Notes: a model not told the origin generated them from the sequence alone. 64,000 bases of DNA from Nissolia schottii (GCA_003254905.1 QANU01099655.1:123437-187436); one strand, 5' to 3'. Shown: positions 35,520-49,800, counted from the stretch's first letter. Numbers and translations are program-made.

Positions 35520-37555
35520 TTATTTAACCTTGTCTTTTTGTTAAGTTTGTTTTGTCTTTAATGAAGCATGTTGAGTTGTTGACCATATTAATGCGCGTTC
35601 ACAACAACTACTTATCCTCTTGTATTTTTAAGGGTCATGTAACATCACCCATGAAAGTAGACAATAAAATATAAATATTGTATAAAATATAATTATTTTT
35701 AATTACACATAAATTTCATATATTTATTGTATTAAGTAAAAAATTTATTTTTTATTATATTTTGTTTGTTATTTATATATAATTATCTATTTTTAGTGTT
35801 CGTGTAAAAAAAATTTTTAATTATAAATTTCTAGTGCTCCTTATTTTATTTGTTTGCTATTGCCTCCGTTGCACGCTTCCGTTCTTCAATTTGATTTAAA
35901 TTAATTATGAGCTGCTTAAAAGTTTCAACTTATGCGTATTATTATTAAAATCTCAAGTCCATCGAAAAAAAAATTCAAAATAATTCATCCTTTAAAGTTG
36001 TATGAATTTAAATAAGTAATCTGAAATAAGAAGATAATATACTCTTATGTGGTGGGCGTTACATTGTACCAAACTACACGAATTGAGAAGTGGGCAGCCG
36101 TTTGTCTTGTTTTCGGCCGTGATAGTGGATACCCATCTTAGTTTTCTTATGTATTGATTGATTAGTATTTGGGTTATTTAATTATAACAATTTATCCAAT
36201 TTAATTCGTCCTTGTACTACTAGATTAGATTGGAAAGTTCTATCCCTCGGTCGGTAGTAACTATTAGGTCCCATGACTAATTTCTGAATCCAAATAGAGT
36301 AAGGAAGGGTCTAGATGAAGAAAAAAAATAAACCATAGGGGCCGGGCCAGCCCAGCAAGGATACACGCCATCTTCCAATCTCATCTCACTGTCTAACAGT
36401 CCTTTCTAACCCACGACCCCTCTTCAAAGCATTAGTGATAGTAATTAATAAGAGCTGGAGGTATTTTTATTTAACGTGGAATAAAAGTTTGGGTGTGATA
36501 TGCACCGGTATTGGCTTCCAACCTTCCCCATTTTAAGATAAAAATCTGAAACTTAACAAAATTGTATTACTCATTATTGGTAGAGTTAGAATTTAATTGT
36601 TTAGAATAATTTTAACTATATATTAAGCAAATTTTTAAGGAAAATACTACCAAGTGTCCTAATGACACTTGTAAAGAAGTTTACAACGAAAAATATTTTA
36701 TTCAAAATGTTAATTTTTTTAAATTTTTAATATATTAAATATGTTAAAAATAAGTAAACCTTTTCATTTAAACATTCAACAATTGTTTTTATAACACTTG
36801 TTTAAAAAATATTTTTTTTACTACTACTAATAGAAATTATAGTTTTTATTCATTTCATTCTCAAATAATTGTCCACTTTCTATTTTGTATTGCTATTAAA
36901 AAAAATGATTGAATTGAATTGAGTCAAAGTGATCTTTGCCTAAAAACACAACCCATCGTGTGTAGCCGCTGCTGTCCATTACAAAAAATGGAGGACATGC
37001 TTACCCAAAAACTTCAAGGATCAAGGATGGGAGTACATTGATTTAATTACACTTATAGGGGATTCAATTTTGATCATGATGGACCCATCTTACTGCCTTT
37101 CTTGTTTCTCGTCTTGCTTTTTATCATTCCTAAAAATGTATGAGTGGACAATTTCTCCCTACGCCAAGCCTTATCCAATGATTAAATAAAACTCTAGCAA
37201 ATCACAAACATTGGTTGCTATAATTTATGCGATGTCATCCCAATATTTAAGTTTAGCAGCATCGCAATGTAGTGAGTAGTGGATTGGTGGGGAACTGGGA
37301 AGCAATACAGTAACTACGGGAAGAAGAACTACAGAGGATTAATTTAAAAATTGGTAGCTTGAATAATACTATTATGTGTAATAAGGTGTCTTGCAACCTA
37401 ATAACTTTATTTTTATGATTGTAGGGTAAAAAAGGATAAGATCGCATAACATTATATTAACCTATGTTACATCAAACACATGATAAAATTAAATTTTATA
37501 GTATTAATTAATACTATTAGGCATTATATGATATAACAAACGGGTTCTTAATTTA

Positions 37556-37830
37556 TGCTCTCTTATTCCCGTTTTATATGTCATTTATGGTAAATACGCG
37601 AGTATTAAGAAATATAGAATTAAGAGTAGTTTAAGGAGTCTTCACCAAATCATCTTTTTATGATGAAGAGAGAGATAAAAAATATTAAAATGTTACTATT
37701 TCAAAGATTTAAATAAATTAGGAGTATGCTTAAAAACTTAACAATAAATTTCACTTAAAAATGTGAGAATGAAAAATAACTTGAGACAAAAAAATTGGTT
37801 AAAGTGATATATAATTTGGGATAAAGGGGG
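37556..37830. mobile_element. Degenerate Stowaway-like MITE
   Basis: The left end GCTCTCTTATTCCCGTTTTA and the right end read on the - strand, CCCCCTTTATCCCAAATTAT, align over about 28 bp. TA flanks both sides (37554-37555, 37831-37832). Both ends resemble the CTCCCTCCGTCCC terminus of Stowaway elements. Confidence 0.55.
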
Positions 37831-38156
37831 TATTAATTAATTATATTTATTTTAAAAACCATATTACTTAGCATTTACATTTAATTGTTCAGATGAAATC
37901 TTGAAAAAGGATATTACTTCCTTTAATCTTTAATATTAGTATCTTTTAAAAAATTAAATTATTCCATATTATTAGTCCCTTTAATAGTTTAATGGAGAAT
38001 TAATGATTATATACTAATTTTATCTTTAATGGAGGGAGACTTAGTGGGAAGATGAGTAATTAACAAAAAGAAAAAGAAATATACAAAGAATAATAGTTTA
38101 GTAAATTAATCTTATTTTTTGCTAAAATTAAAATCATTTAATAATTTTTTTAATTA

Positions 38157-38330
38157 CTCCCTCCGTTCACAAATCAGAGAAGTTTTAGCAAAAAAAAAAT
38201 TGTCCACCAAATTGTCATTTTAGAGTTTCAACGTAAATTATTTATTTATTTTCATGTTCTATCTTTATTTAATAGAGAAAGAATTTAATAAAGAGAAGTT
38301 AAAAATAAAAATAAAAAGAATAATTTTTTT
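38157..38330 (+). mobile_element. Truncated Stowaway-like MITE end
   Basis: TA then CTCCCTCCGTTCACAAATCA is a typical Stowaway start. The matching right end is not found before the dispersed repeat at 38330. The right limit given is only the next feature. Confidence 0.4.
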
Positions 38331-38395
38331 TGTTACCCGCCCAATTCTAAGGTTTTGCCTTGACTAATTCGGGTCGATCCGAGTCGCGCATCTGA
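38330..38395 (-). repeat. Dispersed repeat fragment, copy 1
   Basis: Read on the - strand, GACTCGGATCGACCCGAATT then AGTCAAGGCAAAACCTTAGA matches the copy at 41591-41655 (GACCCGGTCGACCCGGACTA...) in the opposite orientation. I associate this motif with dispersed repeats common in legume genomes; that is memory, not a search. Confidence 0.55.
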
Positions 38396-41300
38396 CTGTA
38401 GTTGTCAAGTCAATACAAATATTTTGTATGCTTGTCTAATATTAATAATTTCTTAATAAGTGTGAAAAAAATCTTAAAAGACTCTTGTTCATGGATAGAT
38501 TAAGTGAGTATAGTGTATTAGTCTAAAATGATTAATATGGACAAATGTAGTAAAAGAAAAGGTTTATTGGTACTTAATGATCATTAATTAAGCACACAGG
38601 AAAGGGAGGGTATATGTGCCAAAAAAAATTGTTGATTGCGGTAGCAATCTGCAATAACAAGCTAAAAATAGATGGTAGATGGCTAGAAGGAGAGACGGGA
38701 TGATTAAATCAGAGGCGTTAGTTGATGAGACGTTGACGATGAGTGTAAACAAACAACTACTATTGCGAGGAGGTGATGTCATGGTTACGTGTATGGGAGA
38801 GTGACTCTTACCGTAATGGGGCCCAGGCAATGTGGGGTGGCTAATAATTGCTGAGGATGTGGCAGATAGAAATGGAGCAGTGAAGGCGAGGCCAGAATTA
38901 AAGAGGAGAAGGGGTCAGGCACACACAGGTTATGAACAAGAGGCGATGGCACTAATTAAATTGCGGCAGTAAGTGCCGACGCAGCAGCAGGCCTTTGAAC
39001 AAAATTTGGTGCGAATAATGATGGAATGGTTTAACCATGGTTAGTGTAATGAGTTGACCGTGGTTGGGTTGGGTATAAACAGGGTTTATGGCGTAGGATC
39101 GAAGCAATACACAAACATCACCATGGGAGCGGCACGTGGGCGTGGGACATACTCTTGCATTGCGGCGCCACTATTGAGATCCAATCTTGGATTCCACGAT
39201 TCGAAAATGCTCGTTCAAAGTGAATTATTTAAGCGTTAGATTTTTATTTAAAATCAAATTAAATACAGCACAAATAAGAAACAAATTAGGGTAAACATCA
39301 CAATAAAATAAAATTATTAAGAATTAATAACTCAAGTGACATTTTTTTTAATCTTATATTAAGAAGTCAATTAAAGGATTTATATTTAACTTTCACTAAA
39401 AGATATATAATGTGTTTGACTTAAAAATATAGTAGTAATATTTATTTTCAAAAAAACAATGAAATTAAACTAATTAAATTTAGATTTAATATGTGATAAC
39501 AATTATGATTAGTTTTTATAAAAAATATAAAAAGTTTCAATACCTTTCAAGCATTTATTTAAAATAATATGAAAAGTTTTTTGGTGAAATAAAACAAATG
39601 AGTCTACGAAGACAAAAGAAATTAACCCCCATTTAATGTTAAGTTTAAGTTATTTGTTGGTGATATAAAATGTGGATTATACTCATTCGGATGCAGATTA
39701 GCATTGGCGCAAACTTTACGAAGTGGCAATAATTGAGTTTGGGTAGTAGTATACTTATTTTATTTTTGATGAGTAGAGGCAAACTCAACCACAGATACGC
39801 TGGTTAAGTTACTTGACCGAATTGGCTCAATCAAGAGTATGGAATAAACAAAGTAGAGTACACTAACTGTCTATTGTTACCAGTAATCCGGATTGTCTAA
39901 GATATAACTCGTAATTCTGACCTCTGTGTAAGTATGAAAGCTTTTAAAATGGATGAACATGGCGGTAGCACTAAAAGTATCCTTAGTTTGACGGATGTGG
40001 TACCTATAAAAATTAATATGGCACTCAAATGAATATAATAGTAACATGAGGTGATAATTTAGAGAGAGAATGTACCCCAACATAAATGAGATTCATCTTT
40101 ATATACTGTGAGGTGATAATTTGTATTTTACCTCACAATCCAACTCTCGTAACTCCCATTTTCTTTCCCTCCATTCCCCTTTTCCTTCCTTAAGTCTCAA
40201 AATAAGTTTACAAACCCACAATTTCTCATCTCATCACTTTCATTTTATGTTTTAAACCCATCTACCCAAAACGATTTAAATCATGCATGTTGGACTTTTT
40301 TGTAACTGGGACTGAGATCATCATTAACCATACGAGTGAATGTAGGCATGGTGTCTCATAAATACCAAGGGGTTATGCATTTGACAATTGTGCATGCATA
40401 TATTGAAGCTTAAGTTACTTCGTAGGATTTTGGACTTTAAATCTAATTTACAAGGCTAAATCTTATACATATAAGAATGGGTCGATGTTATCTCAAATTT
40501 AACATCTAAATACATAATTTACATTGTCCAAATAATCTATCTTGTTTATCTTTCCTTCGTTTGTTCTACTTTCCTCTAATTTTTGCATATTCTACGTTTA
40601 TATTTTTTTAGATTATTTTTACTTCATAAATTATATTGATAGAAATGAAATTTGAACATAAGAGACTATGTATACTATCCAAACTTTTTATAACTAAACC
40701 AATCTTACTAACATTATATACTTTTTTTTAGATGATCTAGCTTATTGAATTCCTATTTCCTAATAATTTTATTTGGACTAGGGCAGCCCGTGATTTCCTG
40801 TCTCTACGTATATATGGTCAGATTAAGATACATTTTTTTTATAACTTTAAGCAATTGTTACATTTTTTAATAACTTTTTAATAGTGTAATGTTTTGGAAA
40901 ATTAACTATTGGAGTAAAAGTTCATATCATGTAGATCATGTACACAAAAATTTATAATAATTTAAAATTATTTCATAAATTTTTTACACACATCAAAATT
41001 GACGTGATACATATAATAAAAATGGGCACAAATAATATCGACTTCATTGCATTTTTGTTGATATTCATTTTTATTAAAACTTGACTCACATGATCTTTAT
41101 GACAGAAAGTTGTAATTCAATTGTTAGATCATTGAAAAAAGTAAATTTTTAAAAAATTATTAAGTGGTATAACCATGTTAATTACACTGGTATAACTTAA
41201 TTTTAACTCTCATGCGTGTTTAACTCTCATGCGTGTGTGTGCATATATTTATATTGCTTACAAGACTCGGCTCAATCTAGTATACTATTGTACATTAAAT

Positions 41301-41590
41301 TATTTCAACTAGGCCAGTCTTGAAATTCCAAGTTTATACTTCACGCTAAACAAGAATTAAATTAGACAGACTGATTGATTCATAATTAGTCAATATATTC
41401 CTTTCATATTTTAACCGCTTATTATTTCAACTACACCATGTGACAATAATTATAGCACCATTGACAATTATTAGTTTATTTGATCGACGGATAAAAATAG
41501 AGAAAAGAAAGTGAGGAGAAAGAAAAGGGAAATAAAAATGAAGAGAAAACACAGTTATCTCCGTTGCGAAACTCACTCGCCATAGCTAGG

Positions 41591-41655
41591 TGTGGGACCC
41601 GGTCGACCCGGACTAGTCGAGGCTAAGCCTTGGATACCGGACAGACAACCTAAAA
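41591..41655 (+). repeat. Dispersed repeat fragment, copy 2
   Basis: TGTGGGACCCGGTCGACCCG, then GACTAGTCGAGGCTAAGCC and TTGGATACCGGACAGACAAC. It is the inverted partner of 38330-38395. GC-rich within very AT-rich sequence. Confidence 0.55.
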
Positions 41656-42181
41656 AAATGAAGAGAAAAAAATTATTGAAAAATTATTATTTTTTTAGTT
41701 GGAATCTTATTTTGAAGGAAAAAGGTAAAGGGTTTACACTTTTAAATTAATGAAAAATAATGTAAATTTTGCGTATGAATTTTACTTTATTAATTTAATG
41801 GTATAAATTTTTGTTCTTTTTTTAAAATTTATTAAGTAAAATTTTCACTTTCAAGTATCAAAATAATTTTTTTCTTTATATGTTCCGATGAAGAGAAAAT
41901 AAAAAAGATAACATAATTATATGTAAATGACTTTGTTTATGGGAAAAGAAAAATTTGTAAGGAAAAAAAATGTAAATTTATATGAGTTCGGGTTTTTATT
42001 TTCTTCTCACACTAGGAGAGAACCTTTATTATGGCTCTGCCACTTTTTTTTTTCCTTTTTCCTATTTTGTCCTAATTTTTCTTGGTCCAAACAAGACACA
42101 AATCCTTTTTTATTCTATTTTCTTTCCTTTCTTCTATGTGTCCAAACGAAATGTTGTTTTTGATACAGGGATTTGATACCC

Positions 42182-42209
42182 CAAATCCCAAACGAAAGGT
42201 TGGGATTTG
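42182..42209. repeat. Stem-loop, 10-bp perfect arms, with nearby direct repeat
   Basis: CAAATCCCAA and TTGGGATTTG around eight bases. GGGATTTGATAC is also present as a direct repeat just upstream (42167-42178) and in the right arm (42202-42213), so the stem may have arisen by local duplication and inversion. Confidence 0.55.
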
Positions 42210-42940
42210 ATACAGGGGTGGGTGGTACAGTCATTGCAATAGGTTATTCTTTTGGTCCTATTGCTTCTCCTGACGCCCTATGGACTCTGTATTTCCCTTG
42301 CTCACTTCCTGATTTGGATGTTCGAGCACTTTTTGATATAAAAAAAAGAAAGGTCCAAACGAAATGCAAGAGTCATTAACGAAGTTTATAAATAAAGATT
42401 TTGCTAACCATTAATTTATGGTATCGGTTAAAAAAGTGAAAGTCGTAAACTTTTTTTTTAATATATATGCGACTTTAAATTTTTTTTTAGTGGTATTAAA
42501 TGTATTACAAACTTAAAATTTCTCTATTGTTAATTCCTTAACTAGATGTTTAGAGTGCTAATAAGCAAAACCTCATAAATAAGAGTAGCAGACTTACATT
42601 CTCTTAAAGCTTGGGGAAGGAGACGAAAATATAAAATCTAAAATTGTCTTTATCTTATAATAAAATTTTAATTAATTTTTATACATATAAAAAAATACAA
42701 AAGAAATATCTTGGACGCAAAGAATGCGTTTCTTCCATACCTTCAAAATGGAAAAACGCAAGAGACGCCTCTCTGCAATCCCAGCATCTCCATTTTTTTT
42801 TATCCTAGGACACTTACCAAACGTTGCCTTAAATTCCTCCTAAACATCCTCTTAACCTCTACATGAAGTAACAAAAATAAATGTAATACATGTCTTGAAA
42901 TTTTAAAATAATAATCAATTTTCAATTCACCTAATAATTA

Positions 42941-43049
42941 AGGTTGTGTTTGGTTGCTGAGATAGGTACAGAAACTTGTATCTCATGACAAAAGTATTTT
43001 TGGTATCTATTTTACTGAGACACGAAAATAGAACACGGAGACACAACCT
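42941..43049. mobile_element. Possible small MITE
   Basis: AGGTTGTGT at the left end and ACACAACCT at the right end are exact inverted copies around 91 bp, and the left reads on as TTGGTTGCTGAGATA, a start seen in many plant MITEs. No clear target duplication. It abuts the truncated end of the Tat element. Confidence 0.4.
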
Positions 43050-43079
43050 GTCAAAGTCCCAACTTAAGACGTGACCGCA

Positions 43080-43099
43080 CGTAGGGCTACTGCCCTACG
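43080..43099. repeat. Perfect 8-bp-arm hairpin between direct repeats
   Basis: CGTAGGGC-TACT-GCCCTACG. The word GACGTGAC stands on each side (43068-43075 and 43108-43115). It lies at the truncated end of the Tat element. Confidence 0.7.
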
Positions 43100-43259
43100 G
43101 AAGCTTTGACGTGACATACTAATGTACATGAAATGCTTATAAATGAATAACTTTATTTCATAAAAATATAACTAATTTCATAAAATAATTGATTTCATTT
43201 AATAATAACTGAGTTTACATGAAATACTGAAAATGTTGTTCTAAAATATAACTAAAGAC

Positions 43260-43870
43260 ATGAATGCTAAATGGGGGGATTCTGCCCTAGGTATCTGGAG
43301 CATAACCACTTGTGACCCCAGTAGATCCCATTGCAAAGCAGAGCTTACCACTACTCCTCATGTGGTTGCCATTGAAAATTTCACAAGTTCTTTTGCTTCA
43401 GTCGTTGACCGCATTACAAATGTGGGTCATGCTCTTAGTAAACAGGAGGTTGAAATGTGATGAAGAGAAGAGGCTCAAAAGGCCGCCGCAACCATTGAGA
43501 AACAACTAAAACTTCTCCAAGAGGCTGAGAATAAAGCTACCACGACTGTTGATCTCATTCGAAGGGACATTGTGCTTGTCGAAGGGGAGCGACCTACTAT
43601 GGCGACCACCATTGCTCGTCTTGAGCAAGAGTTAGCCAGTGCAAGAGCTGAAGATGTTTGCCTGGCTCAAAAGTGCCTTTTCTTCAAGAACCCTATCAAA
43701 TGAGTGAAGCCAAGCTCCAGAAAATCCAGAAGGGTACTACCAAGGAAATCTCGACCTAGGAGGGCGCAAAACAAGTTATTAAAGATGTCGAAGTGCCAGT
43801 CGAGATTTTAGTCGCACAATGACTGATCTCGAAGTTGAGAAAGAAGGATGGGGTCACCAATTTGAGGAGC
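43260..43870 (+). other. Antisense open region of the Tat element, downstream of integrase
   Basis: A coding-like stretch on the strand opposite gag-pol, just past the integrase end. It begins MNAKWGDSALGIWSITTCDP; further on it is rich in Glu, Ala, Lys and Leu (EEAQKAAATIEKQLKLLQEA) and would form a coiled coil. Tat elements such as Grande and Retand are known to carry extra antisense open frames in this place. It is decayed here. Treating it as part of the element is inference from position. Confidence 0.45.
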
Positions 43871-46800
43871 TTTTGAATATTTAATTGTATTTCAATTAAT
43901 TGTACTTATTTTGACATCAATGAATTTTTGGCTTATAACTTTTAAGATATTTGCCATTTATATTATTCATTGCTCCACTTTGTATATCTTTAATTGTGTA
44001 TGCGTTCCCAATAACTTCTTTGTGACTACAAACGATCCTTCGCAATTCGACGACCATTTACTGTAGACTCGAGATCTTTTATCGATAGGTAAAATAGCTT
44101 TCCAAACTAATTCACCTTCCATAAACAACTTATTCTTAACTCTGCAGTTATATGACTTATCTATAATTTCTCTGCATAGCCTCCAAGGCATTCAACCTCG
44201 TTTCTTCTAACTCGCTTAGTTCATTAAACATTAAATCCCAATATTCGTCGACAGGTACTTCATTTTGCTTAGCGACTTGCATACTTTGGAGATTAATCTC
44301 GACTGTTAATATGACATCGTGACATATACTAATTGATAAGGGGTAGTTTTAGTAGCTCCATTAGGGGAATTTCTAATTGCCCATAGTACTTGGTTTAAAG
44401 TTTCATGCCACTTTTTAGGGTGGAGACCAATATGCTTTTTTATTAGCGACACAATAATTTCATTCATCGCCTCAACTTGACTACTAACTTGAGCATAATA
44501 AGGTGTTGATTAGCATTTCAATATTTCGAGTAGCGGTGTAAGTTGTCACTTTGGGATTGATAAACACCGTACCTTTATCTATGGTAATTGTTTGAGGGAT
44601 ACCAAAATGATGTATTATATTTTCTTCAATAAAATCGATGATCGCATTTTGAGTTACCTCTTTCAAAGGTATAGCTTCAACCCATTTGGAAAAATAATCA
44701 ACAACCACCAAAAAGAACTTATGTCCTTTTGATGAATTTGGTATAATTTGACCAATTTGATCCGTTTCCCATCCTCTAAATGGCCATGGTTTTAATATTA
44801 CCTGTAACTCTGTCGCGGGCACATGTTGCAGCGACCCATGCTTTTGGCAATCAAAGCAGGATTTGGCTGTCTCACAACAACTTTAATCATTATTGACCAA
44901 TATAATTGTCGTTGATGCAACACCCATTTCATTTTGTGGCAGGCTTAGTGTACTCCACAAATCCCTTCATAAACTTCATCTAATGCTAAACGAATGTCCT
45001 CAGGCCCAATGCATTTGGCCAAGTTTCCATTATACCCCTTTCTTAATAAAACATTATTCAAAACCACATAATTTACTGCAATCGCTTTTATTTTCTTATC
45101 AACGGATTTATGAGGGTCTGTTAGGTATTCAATTATTGGCTTTCGCCAATCTTGGTCGCTTAGTGGTGTTATGACCATGACATGACATCCTTTTGTTCTA
45201 TAGGGGTGTAATCTAACCTTAACATTGCTATCTTTTTTATTAAGTTTGATGACATCCCGTACCCTAAGGCCAATTGAGTAAGTTTATTTTCTTCCCAATT
45301 TGCTTCTCTTGAAATGTAACGAATGATCATGTCATCAATATAAGAGACCAATTTGATCACTTTTTCTCTTAGCAAATCTAGGCGATCATTGCGACATTGA
45401 AATTCGCTAGTTACTTGTTTGATAACAAGTTGTGAGTCGCCCAATATTTCTGCCGCACAAGCTTCTTGTGCGATCAAAAATTCTAAACCCATACTAAGGG
45501 CTTCATATTCAACCTCGTAATTGGATATGTTTCTATCTACTCAAAATTTTAGCCTTGTCACTATATTCGTTGGCGACACTATAAAAATCACTATTCCTGC
45601 ACCTTTGGCATGCTTTGACCCATCAAAATATAATTTCCAGGGTTTTATACTGACCATATTTGAATCAACGACTTCTTCCTCTGGATGATCTACTAGGAAA
45701 TCAGCTAATACTTGTCTTTTTATTGACTTAACGAGGATATAAATAAGATTAAATTGAGCCAATGCCAGCATCCATTTACCAACGCGACCATGGATCATTA
45801 GTAATGAGAGCATATATTTAGTAATATCAGTTTGGGCAATAATAAAAGCATCACTTGTCATTAGATAATATTTAAGTTTTATACAAGTGAAGTACAAGGC
45901 TAGACACAATTTCTCGATCGACAAGCATCTAGATTCTACATCAGTCAATGATCGACTTAAATAATAGATCACACGTTCTACTCCTAACTCATTCTCTTGA
46001 GCCAACATGCTTCCTATAGTTGCTGATGATGCAACTAGATATACTTTGAACGCTTGATTTTTTATTGGTGTCTCCATCACCAGAGGGTTACATAGATAAT
46101 CCTTGATCTTATCAAAGCCTTCTTGGTACTCTTTTCTCCACACAAATTCTTCTTCTTTATTGAGCTTTACAAGTGGAGCAAAAACTTTTCTCTTTCTTGA
46201 TAAGTTTGAAATAAAGCGTCACAAGTAATTAACCTTCCCCCAAAACGTTTGAAGTTCTCTCTTGTTATTAGGAAGTTTTGTTTCGACAATTGCTTTCGCT
46301 TTATTTGTGTCAACTTCGACACCTTTTTTGTGTACCAAGAAGCCAAGGAAATTTCCTGCAGTCACACCAAAAGCACATTTTAAAGGATTCATTTTCAACT
46401 TATGATTTCTCATTTTGTCAAATGCCTTTTGTAAATGATTTAAATGCTCATCTTCTGCATTTGACTTTATGACTACATCATCTATGTATACATCCATAAA
46501 CTTCCCAAGATGTTCATGAAATATAGAATTCATTACCCTATGATGTGTCACGCCAGCATTCTTGAGTCTAAAGGATATCACCACCCATTCATAAGTGCCC
46601 AAGGCACCTAGACATCGAAAAGCTATTTTGGCAACATCTTTGATGATATAAATTTGATTATATCCTGAATAACCATCCATGAAACTTAAAATGTTATGCC
46701 CATCCGCAAAGTCAATTAACATGTTTGCTATTGGCATGGGATATTCATCTTTTGGCGTCGTATTATTCAGATTTCTAAAATCTATGCATATTCTCAATTT

Positions 46801-49800
46801 CCCATTTTTCTTCATAACAGGGAAAATATTAGAAATCTGATCTACATACTCGACAGTTCAAATGAACTTGGCTTTGAGAAGTCACTCGATCTCTTCTTTG
46901 ATCTTGTGGACTACATCAAGATCAAATCGACAAGGGGCTTGCTTAACTGGTCACGCTTGCTGTTTGATTGGCAGTCGATGTTCTACTAAATCGCGACTCA
47001 TTCCTGGCATTTCCTCGTATTCCCATGCAAAACAATCTTTATTATGCTTGAGGATGGCGACCAAATTTTCCCTAAAAGAAGGGGTTAGTAATTTACTTAT
47101 GTAAGTCAGTTGCTTTTCATTCAAATCGCCAAGCTCTATTTCTTCTAGTGGATCCTGCACTTCCATTTTCTTATTATCGCACAAATCTTTTTCAAAACCT
47201 AAATTATCATTGTCATAGATGCAATCCAAATTTAAAATATTTAAATTGTCAACGAAATCTAAACTATTACAATCGGCGATGTATGCCGCTAAATGAGCCA
47301 TATGACTCATAACTACTTCCTCACTAATCATCATTGGAGGTTGTGCCAGCCTCGACCTTTGGCAACATTATGAGTCCCTTAGGACCAAAATAGCACCCTT
47401 CTATCTCTTGTGGGTCGAAGCAAATGGTGTCCAACATCAAGGGCTTTACTTTGGGATTATATACTTCAAAATCGACGTGCAATTACTGCAGGTAGCACGT
47501 ACTACTGCCATCCTCTACATGTTCAACCATTCCTTTTTTATTCCATAAGATCAGCTTCTGATGCAAGGTTGATGGGATAACTCCCATTGCATGAATCCAG
47601 TCACCTCCCAACAAGGCGTTGTATGTTGCCTTTGCAGGAACTATAACAAAGGTGGTCGCTCTTTCCACGTTGCCTACTTTGACTTTGAGTACTATCATGC
47701 CTTTAGCAATAGTGGCATGCCCTTTGTAGTTAGTGATAACGATGTTTGTTTTGAACATGTCTTTCGTTGTCTTCCCCACCTTTTCAATCATATTTTCTGG
47801 GAGTATGCTTATCGCAGCTCCTCCATCAACAAGAACGCGATCGATGGGTCGCGCCTCTATGACAACTTTAATAAGTAGGGGACGCAGGTGGGCATTAATT
47901 ACTCCATCGGGTCGCTCAAACAAATACCTGCAACTATAGGTCTCCCCTGTCACCCATGAACAACTATATCCATCATCATTGTCGCTGAAATCTTCATTTG
48001 TTGCTCTAATTTTAGGACTGCCCTCATAACTTCTTGTTAAGATTGAGATGTCTCCGACCTGCTTATAAATAGCATCCAGGTTGTCTGCAAATCCGCTTTG
48101 GAAGTCTTCAGCTTCCATCGTCTCATCTTCTTCTTTCCCTTGGTACCAAGCCAAGTCAAAATTCTCTTTAACACCGACATTTGAACCAGTGCCTTCCATC
48201 ATTTCAGTATTCGCTTCTACAGGCTTCTTATTGAGACCCCCCTTTCTTGCCCATTTGCATATCTATAAAGGGTCCATAGGCCAAAATACAGGTTTGGGCT
48301 CCATCATACTTTTGGCCTTTCCCTTCGCGGTCAATACTATATGACCAATAGTTTCTTGTTTTTCGATCACTGGGACCTCTTATGTGGCCTCTTCTTCTTC
48401 GACCACCACTTGCTGCTTCTGACCTTGAGTCATCCTGTAGGCGCTACCCCAGCCTCTGCCAGATATTTGTCCATCACTTTCTACAAGGCATTTTTCTCAG
48501 CATTTTCTTGCCTCTGATCCTCACACTGTGTGCCTCCTATCGGTCGCCAATAAGAAACTTGGCAACTAAAACCTTTTCCACAGCCTCTGCCACGACCATG
48601 TCCCCTTGTAGCTTTAGGCCATCTATTCTAGCGACCCCTGCTTACGATGAAATTGGGTTTAGTATTCTCAACCCAAACTTCAGTCACTACGTTCACGGGA
48701 GGCACCCTAGTGCGACTCGGACCTCCTGTAAACCTTCTTTCATTGGTGAGGCTTTCTTTCATTTTCCTCATCACCATTAATCGTTCTTCTTCCTCCTCGG
48801 CTTCTTTGTGAAGCACATGTATCTTAGCACCATTTTTACTAAAAATAGCGGTACATTGAGGGCACAACGCGACTGATTCTTCCTTTTCTTTTTATCGCAG
48901 CAGGAAGTCAGCGAGGCCATCTCCAGCCTTTGGATAGATAGGAGTTGTTTCTTCAAACTCTTTGAACTTTCTCAACTCAGCAATATGTTTTTCACTAACT
49001 CTTCGCTACTCATACCTATCATATTAATAGGCATAAATGTTTCAAGATATGCAAAGTTCATTTCGAAAGGATCTGCATCAATCACTATCTTCTTTTCTTC
49101 GAATCTTAATCTCCACTCCTTAATAACTTTCTGAATCATGTCCCTGAAACGCACACAATTATTAGTCAAATGAGCAGGAGACAGATGAAATTTGCAAAAC
49201 TTTTGTCCCTTCAATTCTTCCAACTAGGCAATTCTTTACCCTCCGGTAGGACTAATTGTTTATCTTTGAGTAAGACATCAAAGATCTGATCTGCCTTAAT
49301 TATATCAAATGAATATACTTTATGTGACATGTTTGCAGGGCTAATTTTGTCTTTGTTTTTAATAGGTCACAAAGAGTTACATGCATATGGAGGGCCTTTT
49401 CTTAAATCCGTGTCATCTATTTCATAGCAATAATCACTATCTGATTCGCTATGTTCGACATTGGCGACTTCTTTGATGCGGAGTTGTTTTCTATTTTTAA
49501 GCCCCTCCATTCTCTCAACCTCCCATCTAATATTTTCTATTTATTTGACTTTGTCTATCAATTGTGTTAAATCGATAGTATGTTGATTCACTAATCTATC
49601 TCTGGTGTATAGATCTAGACCATTGGTTGTTATCTTCACCATTTCTATTTCGAGGATAGGTGTATAGCATCTAGTTCTTAAGGCGCAGAATCTGGCGATA
49701 TAATCCTCTATGGATTCGTCATGCAACCTTTTTATTGAATATAAGATGAACATGTTCACTTTCGCTTCGTCATAAAAGAATTGCTTATGAAAAGCTATTT

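Larger units (their letters stand above)
35530..42940. other. Gene-free spacer with small MITE debris
   Basis: Contains the Stowaway-like pieces, the dispersed repeat pair and short hairpins (for example CAAGTGTC/GACACTTG at 36651-36671). The stretch 38580-39240 is less AT-rich and looks unique, but no domain is recognised in its short open frames. A 17-bp duplication of TTAACTCTCATGCGTG lies near 41205-41240. Confidence 0.5.

Noticed and set aside
42173-42379. + strand frame of 68 aa next to an inverted repeat
   Set aside because: Sequence is built from local duplications of GGGATTTGATAC and TCCAAACGAAATG; no protein features.
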